Part shown: piece after piece, positions 6,272 through 7,586 of the stretch | Numbering within the stretch: position 1 is the first letter of the stretch | Layout: every line of letters starts with the position of its first letter | DNA from: Candidatus Competibacteraceae bacterium | Lineage (GTDB): Bacteria > Pseudomonadota > Gammaproteobacteria > Competibacterales > Competibacteraceae | Direction: 5' to 3' | Assembly: GCA_007120095.1 (NCBI GenBank) | Contig: SKOM01000130.1 | Span: 1-7,586 of the forward strand | Length of the DNA: 7,586 nt | Program-made: the position numbers and the translations under genes | The notes under the pieces: model-generated | The model's input: only the letters and a program-made list of their open reading frames with translations | Databases searched by the model: none | Told to the model about the DNA's origin: nothing

Positions 6272-6277
6272 CCTCCT
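6272..6277 (-). promoter_or_regulatory. Strong ribosome binding site of the YflT-like gene
   Basis: AGGAGG on the minus strand, 9 nt before the ATG at 6262. It sets the start and excludes the longer in-frame reading that begins at 6370. Confidence 0.8.
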
Positions 6278-6333
6278 TTTTGATCCAGCGATGCATACGA
6301 AGCCCTGTTGGTAGCCAGCGGTGCACTCGCAAG

Positions 6334-6363
6334 AGTATAGGGAACATAAATCAACTATTTCAA
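6334..6363 (-). promoter_or_regulatory. Sigma70-like promoter of the YflT-like gene
   Basis: On the minus strand TTGAAA (6363-6358) is followed after 18 nt by TATACT (6339-6334), a strong match to -35 and -10. AT-rich sequence lies upstream to about 6410. Transcription would start near 6327, giving a leader of about 65 nt before the ATG at 6262. The -35 lies within one copy of a direct repeat. Confidence 0.55.
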
Positions 6364-6381
6364 GAATCATCTATTTCAAGA
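6355..6381. repeat. 11-bp direct repeat overlapping the promoter
   Basis: CTATTTCAAGA occurs at 6355-6365 and again at 6371-6381, 16 bp apart centre to centre, with 5 bp between. The proximal copy contains the -35 hexamer; the distal copy sits just upstream. The spacing, about one and a half helical turns, would put two bound proteins on opposite faces. A regulator site is possible. Confidence 0.6.
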
Positions 6382-6444
6382 TTAACTTAAAATATTGTAC
6401 CCAAAATTACAACGGGTTTTTACCTCTTGATTGCGATTTTTAAA

Positions 6445-6609
6445 CTATAGCCATTCGCTCTGTTTTCCAGACATGAAATAGTCGTTCGCCCTGATGATCG
6501 TGGTGTAGGGGCTATCACGATGCAGTGTGATGCGCTGATGAGGTTATGGATGCGAATTGAGGACGATTTCCGTACCGTACTGAACCGAGGAACCCGCCTG
6601 GCGAACAAT
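6445..6609 (-). pseudogene. Possible detached C-terminal end of the membrane-anchored protein gene
   Basis: Directly after the TAA (6612-6610) that ends the membrane protein, the same frame stays coding-like. It reads IVRQAGSSVQYGTEIVLNSH and a Pro, a second TAA (6546-6544), then PHQRITLHRDSPYTTI and IRANDYFMSGKQSEWL before TAG (6447-6445). The junction reads GVDTQG-stop-IVRQ, which would be natural if the stop replaced a Lys or Gln codon. If so the gene is broken and was once near 260 residues. The opposite strand is also open here (6451-6680), so chance cannot be excluded. I do not recognise the family. The remaining gap, 6382-6444, is AT-rich with no gene. Confidence 0.35.
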
Positions 6610-7224
6610 TTAACCCTGGGTGTCAACACCGTACCAGACAGTACCATCGCCTCCGAAAACAGGGTTATCTGCGAGGTGTAGAATCATAGTCTCGGCGTTA
6701 TCGTCGTACTGTATCCAGACTTCACCCTTCAGGTAGGGTGACAGTGCGCTGAGCAGATGGTGGACCATCCCCCGGTCGTGAGGGGAGGCGCGCAGTTGCG
6801 TGATATGAACCGAGTGCTCCGTCGGCGCAGCGCGGGTTCGTCCCAGACTGTACTGCCCCAGCGCAGCACCGATCTGGCGAGCCACCTGCCGTCCGGCTTC
6901 GTTGTCGTCCACGGCGCTGACCTCCAGCCGGATACCCTGCTGTGGCCGCTCACCGCGGAAGCTAGCCAGTGCTCTGAGCAAGGCAGAACGCACCGCCGCG
7001 CTGGGTGGGATAAAGGCATCGCTCCACTCCTGGTCGGGCACGTCGGTCTCGCCGAGCCATACCCGCTCTCCGCCTGGGGTTTGTTCCAGGCTGACCACGT
7101 TGCTGCGATCGTTGCCGGTATCGCCAAAGAAAAAGATCAGGATGCCGATGAGCAGCAATAACGGTATCAGGCCCCAGGCCAGCGGCGCGGCTGAACGCGA
7201 GTTACCCCAAAAACTTTTCCACAT
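6610..7224 (-). CDS. Membrane-anchored protein of unknown function
   Basis: The product is 204 residues. After a short N-terminal stretch (MWKSFWGNSRSAAP) there is one strong hydrophobic segment, about residues 15-34 (LAWGLIPLLLLIGILIFFFG). It is followed by polar sequence, so the rest is probably periplasmic, with positive charge before the segment fitting an inside N-terminus. The soluble part has PPSAAVRSALLRALASFRGE (helical), a strand RLEVSAVDD, and near the C-terminus HHLLSALSPYLKGEVWIQYD and a strand ETMILHLADNPVFG. No motif or known domain is recognised. The ATG at 7222-7224 is preceded by AAGGGGA (7237-7231) at a 6-nt distance. It follows the transglutaminase-like gene by 50 nt in the same direction and may share its transcript. 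The frame continues as coding-like sequence past the stop, so the protein may be truncated. Confidence 0.7.
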   Translation of the reverse strand: MWKSFWGNSRSAAPLAWGLIPLLLLIGILIFFFGDTGNDRSNVVSLEQTPGGERVWLGETDVPDQEWSDAFIPPSAAVRSALLRALASFRGERPQQGIRLEVSAVDDNEAGRQVARQIGAALGQYSLGRTRAAPTEHSVHITQLRASPHDRGMVHHLLSALSPYLKGEVWIQYDDNAETMILHLADNPVFGGDGTVWYGVDTQG

Positions 7225-7230
7225 GGCTAT

Positions 7231-7237
7231 TCCCCTT
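7231..7237 (-). promoter_or_regulatory. Ribosome binding site of the membrane-anchored protein gene
   Basis: AAGGGGA on the minus strand, 6 nt before the ATG at 7224. It supports this start. Confidence 0.7.
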
Positions 7238-7274
7238 GTTTTTTACTCTATGCAAAGTGTAATCATATCAAAAT

Positions 7275-7586
7275 TTAGTGATTGTCTGCCGCCAGCCTGC
7301 TGACCTGCATATCGACGCTGAAGTGAGATTCGCACGGGCTGGTCGTGCCGGTAATGGCGGCGGCGCTGCCGGTGCTCGGAGTTGCTGCCAGAGGAATATG
7401 CCCTTCACCGGCGAGAAAGCCCGAGGTGGGATCCAGTCCGACCCAACCCGCGCCGGGCAAAAAGACTTCCGCCCAAGCATGAAGGTCGCAGAAATCTTCT
7501 TCTGGGCCAATATGATGATATTGCGCGGGTGGCAGGCTGTGATGGTCTTCTGCAAGCTGGATCAGATAACCGGATACAAAACGCGC
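7275..7586 (-). CDS. Transglutaminase-like protein, C-terminal end (start outside window)
   Basis: The frame enters from the right edge and ends with TAA at 7277-7275, giving 103 visible residues. It begins ARFVSGYLIQLAEDHH, then shows DFCDLHAWAEVFLPGAGWVG and LDPTSGFLAGEGHIPLA. The His in LHAW and the Asp in LDPTSG are the second and third members of the Cys-His-Asp triad; the Cys would be upstream, beyond the edge. These motifs match the transglutaminase core found in bacterial proteins that often continue into a long DUF2126 region. Here the protein stops after SVDMQVSRLAADNH, so that region is absent. It is either a stand-alone short transglutaminase-like protein or a truncated one. It may act as a protease or peptide ligase, which the sequence does not decide. 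The downstream membrane-protein gene starts 50 nt later. Confidence 0.85.
   Translation of the reverse strand, partial: ARFVSGYLIQLAEDHHSLPPAQYHHIGPEEDFCDLHAWAEVFLPGAGWVGLDPTSGFLAGEGHIPLAATPSTGSAAAITGTTSPCESHFSVDMQVSRLAADNH

Noticed and set aside
6497..6521. Inverted repeat ATCGTG / CACGAT as a terminator for the membrane-protein gene
   Set aside because: The stem is 6 bp with a 13-nt loop and there is no T-run after it.
6451..6680. Open plus-strand frame overlapping the end of the membrane-protein gene
   Set aside because: It has no start with a ribosome binding site and overlaps the better supported minus-strand reading.
6757..7303. Two overlapping plus-strand frames opposite the membrane-protein gene
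   Set aside because: Both are antisense to a gene with a clear ribosome binding site and membrane segment, and neither resembles a protein.

Overview
The window looks like a stretch of gammaproteobacterial chromosome from an environmental, non-enteric lineage. GC content is near one half by eye. The evidence for the lineage is the nagZ / hpt / S-methyl-5'-thioinosine phosphorylase neighbourhood, an HsbR/HsbA-type phosphatase plus STAS pair, and a DsrE-like sulfur-carrier protein. I cannot name the species. No tRNA, rRNA, CRISPR array or recognisable insertion sequence was seen.

Left part (1-1948): the C-terminal end of a short CYTH-domain protein on the + strand converges, with a 3-nt gap, on a two-gene minus-strand operon. 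That operon encodes a response regulator fused to a PP2C/SpoIIE phosphatase, then a STAS-domain anti-sigma antagonist, with an ATGA start/stop overlap. Together they make the phosphatase and antagonist halves of a partner-switching circuit. The anti-sigma kinase half is not in the window.

Middle part (about 2150-4936): a + strand operon, nagZ - dsrE-like - hpt - mtnP-type. NagZ recycles peptidoglycan amino sugar. The last two genes form a salvage chain: 5'-methylthioinosine to hypoxanthine plus 5-methylthioribose-1-phosphate, then hypoxanthine to IMP. The active-site residues of the phosphorylase favour a 6-oxopurine (methylthioinosine) over methylthioadenosine. The DsrE-like gene is the odd member of the operon.

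Downstream of the operon (4941-5247) lies what reads as a decayed short gene, with coding-like segments spread over three frames.

Right part (5321-7586): a minus-strand series of stress-type genes. In transcription order these are the C-terminal end of a transglutaminase-like protein (running off the window), a single-pass membrane-anchored protein of unknown function, a 150-aa protein resembling YflT-type general stress proteins, and a 95-aa Sll1863-type coiled-coil protein. The 150-aa gene has a good sigma70-like promoter whose -35 element lies in one copy of an 11-bp direct repeat. The membrane protein may be cut short, because its frame continues as coding-like sequence past two TAA codons. 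Nothing here can be called a new defence or mobile system. The most useful leads are the separated partner-switching module, the DsrE insertion, the possible broken genes and the stress cluster.
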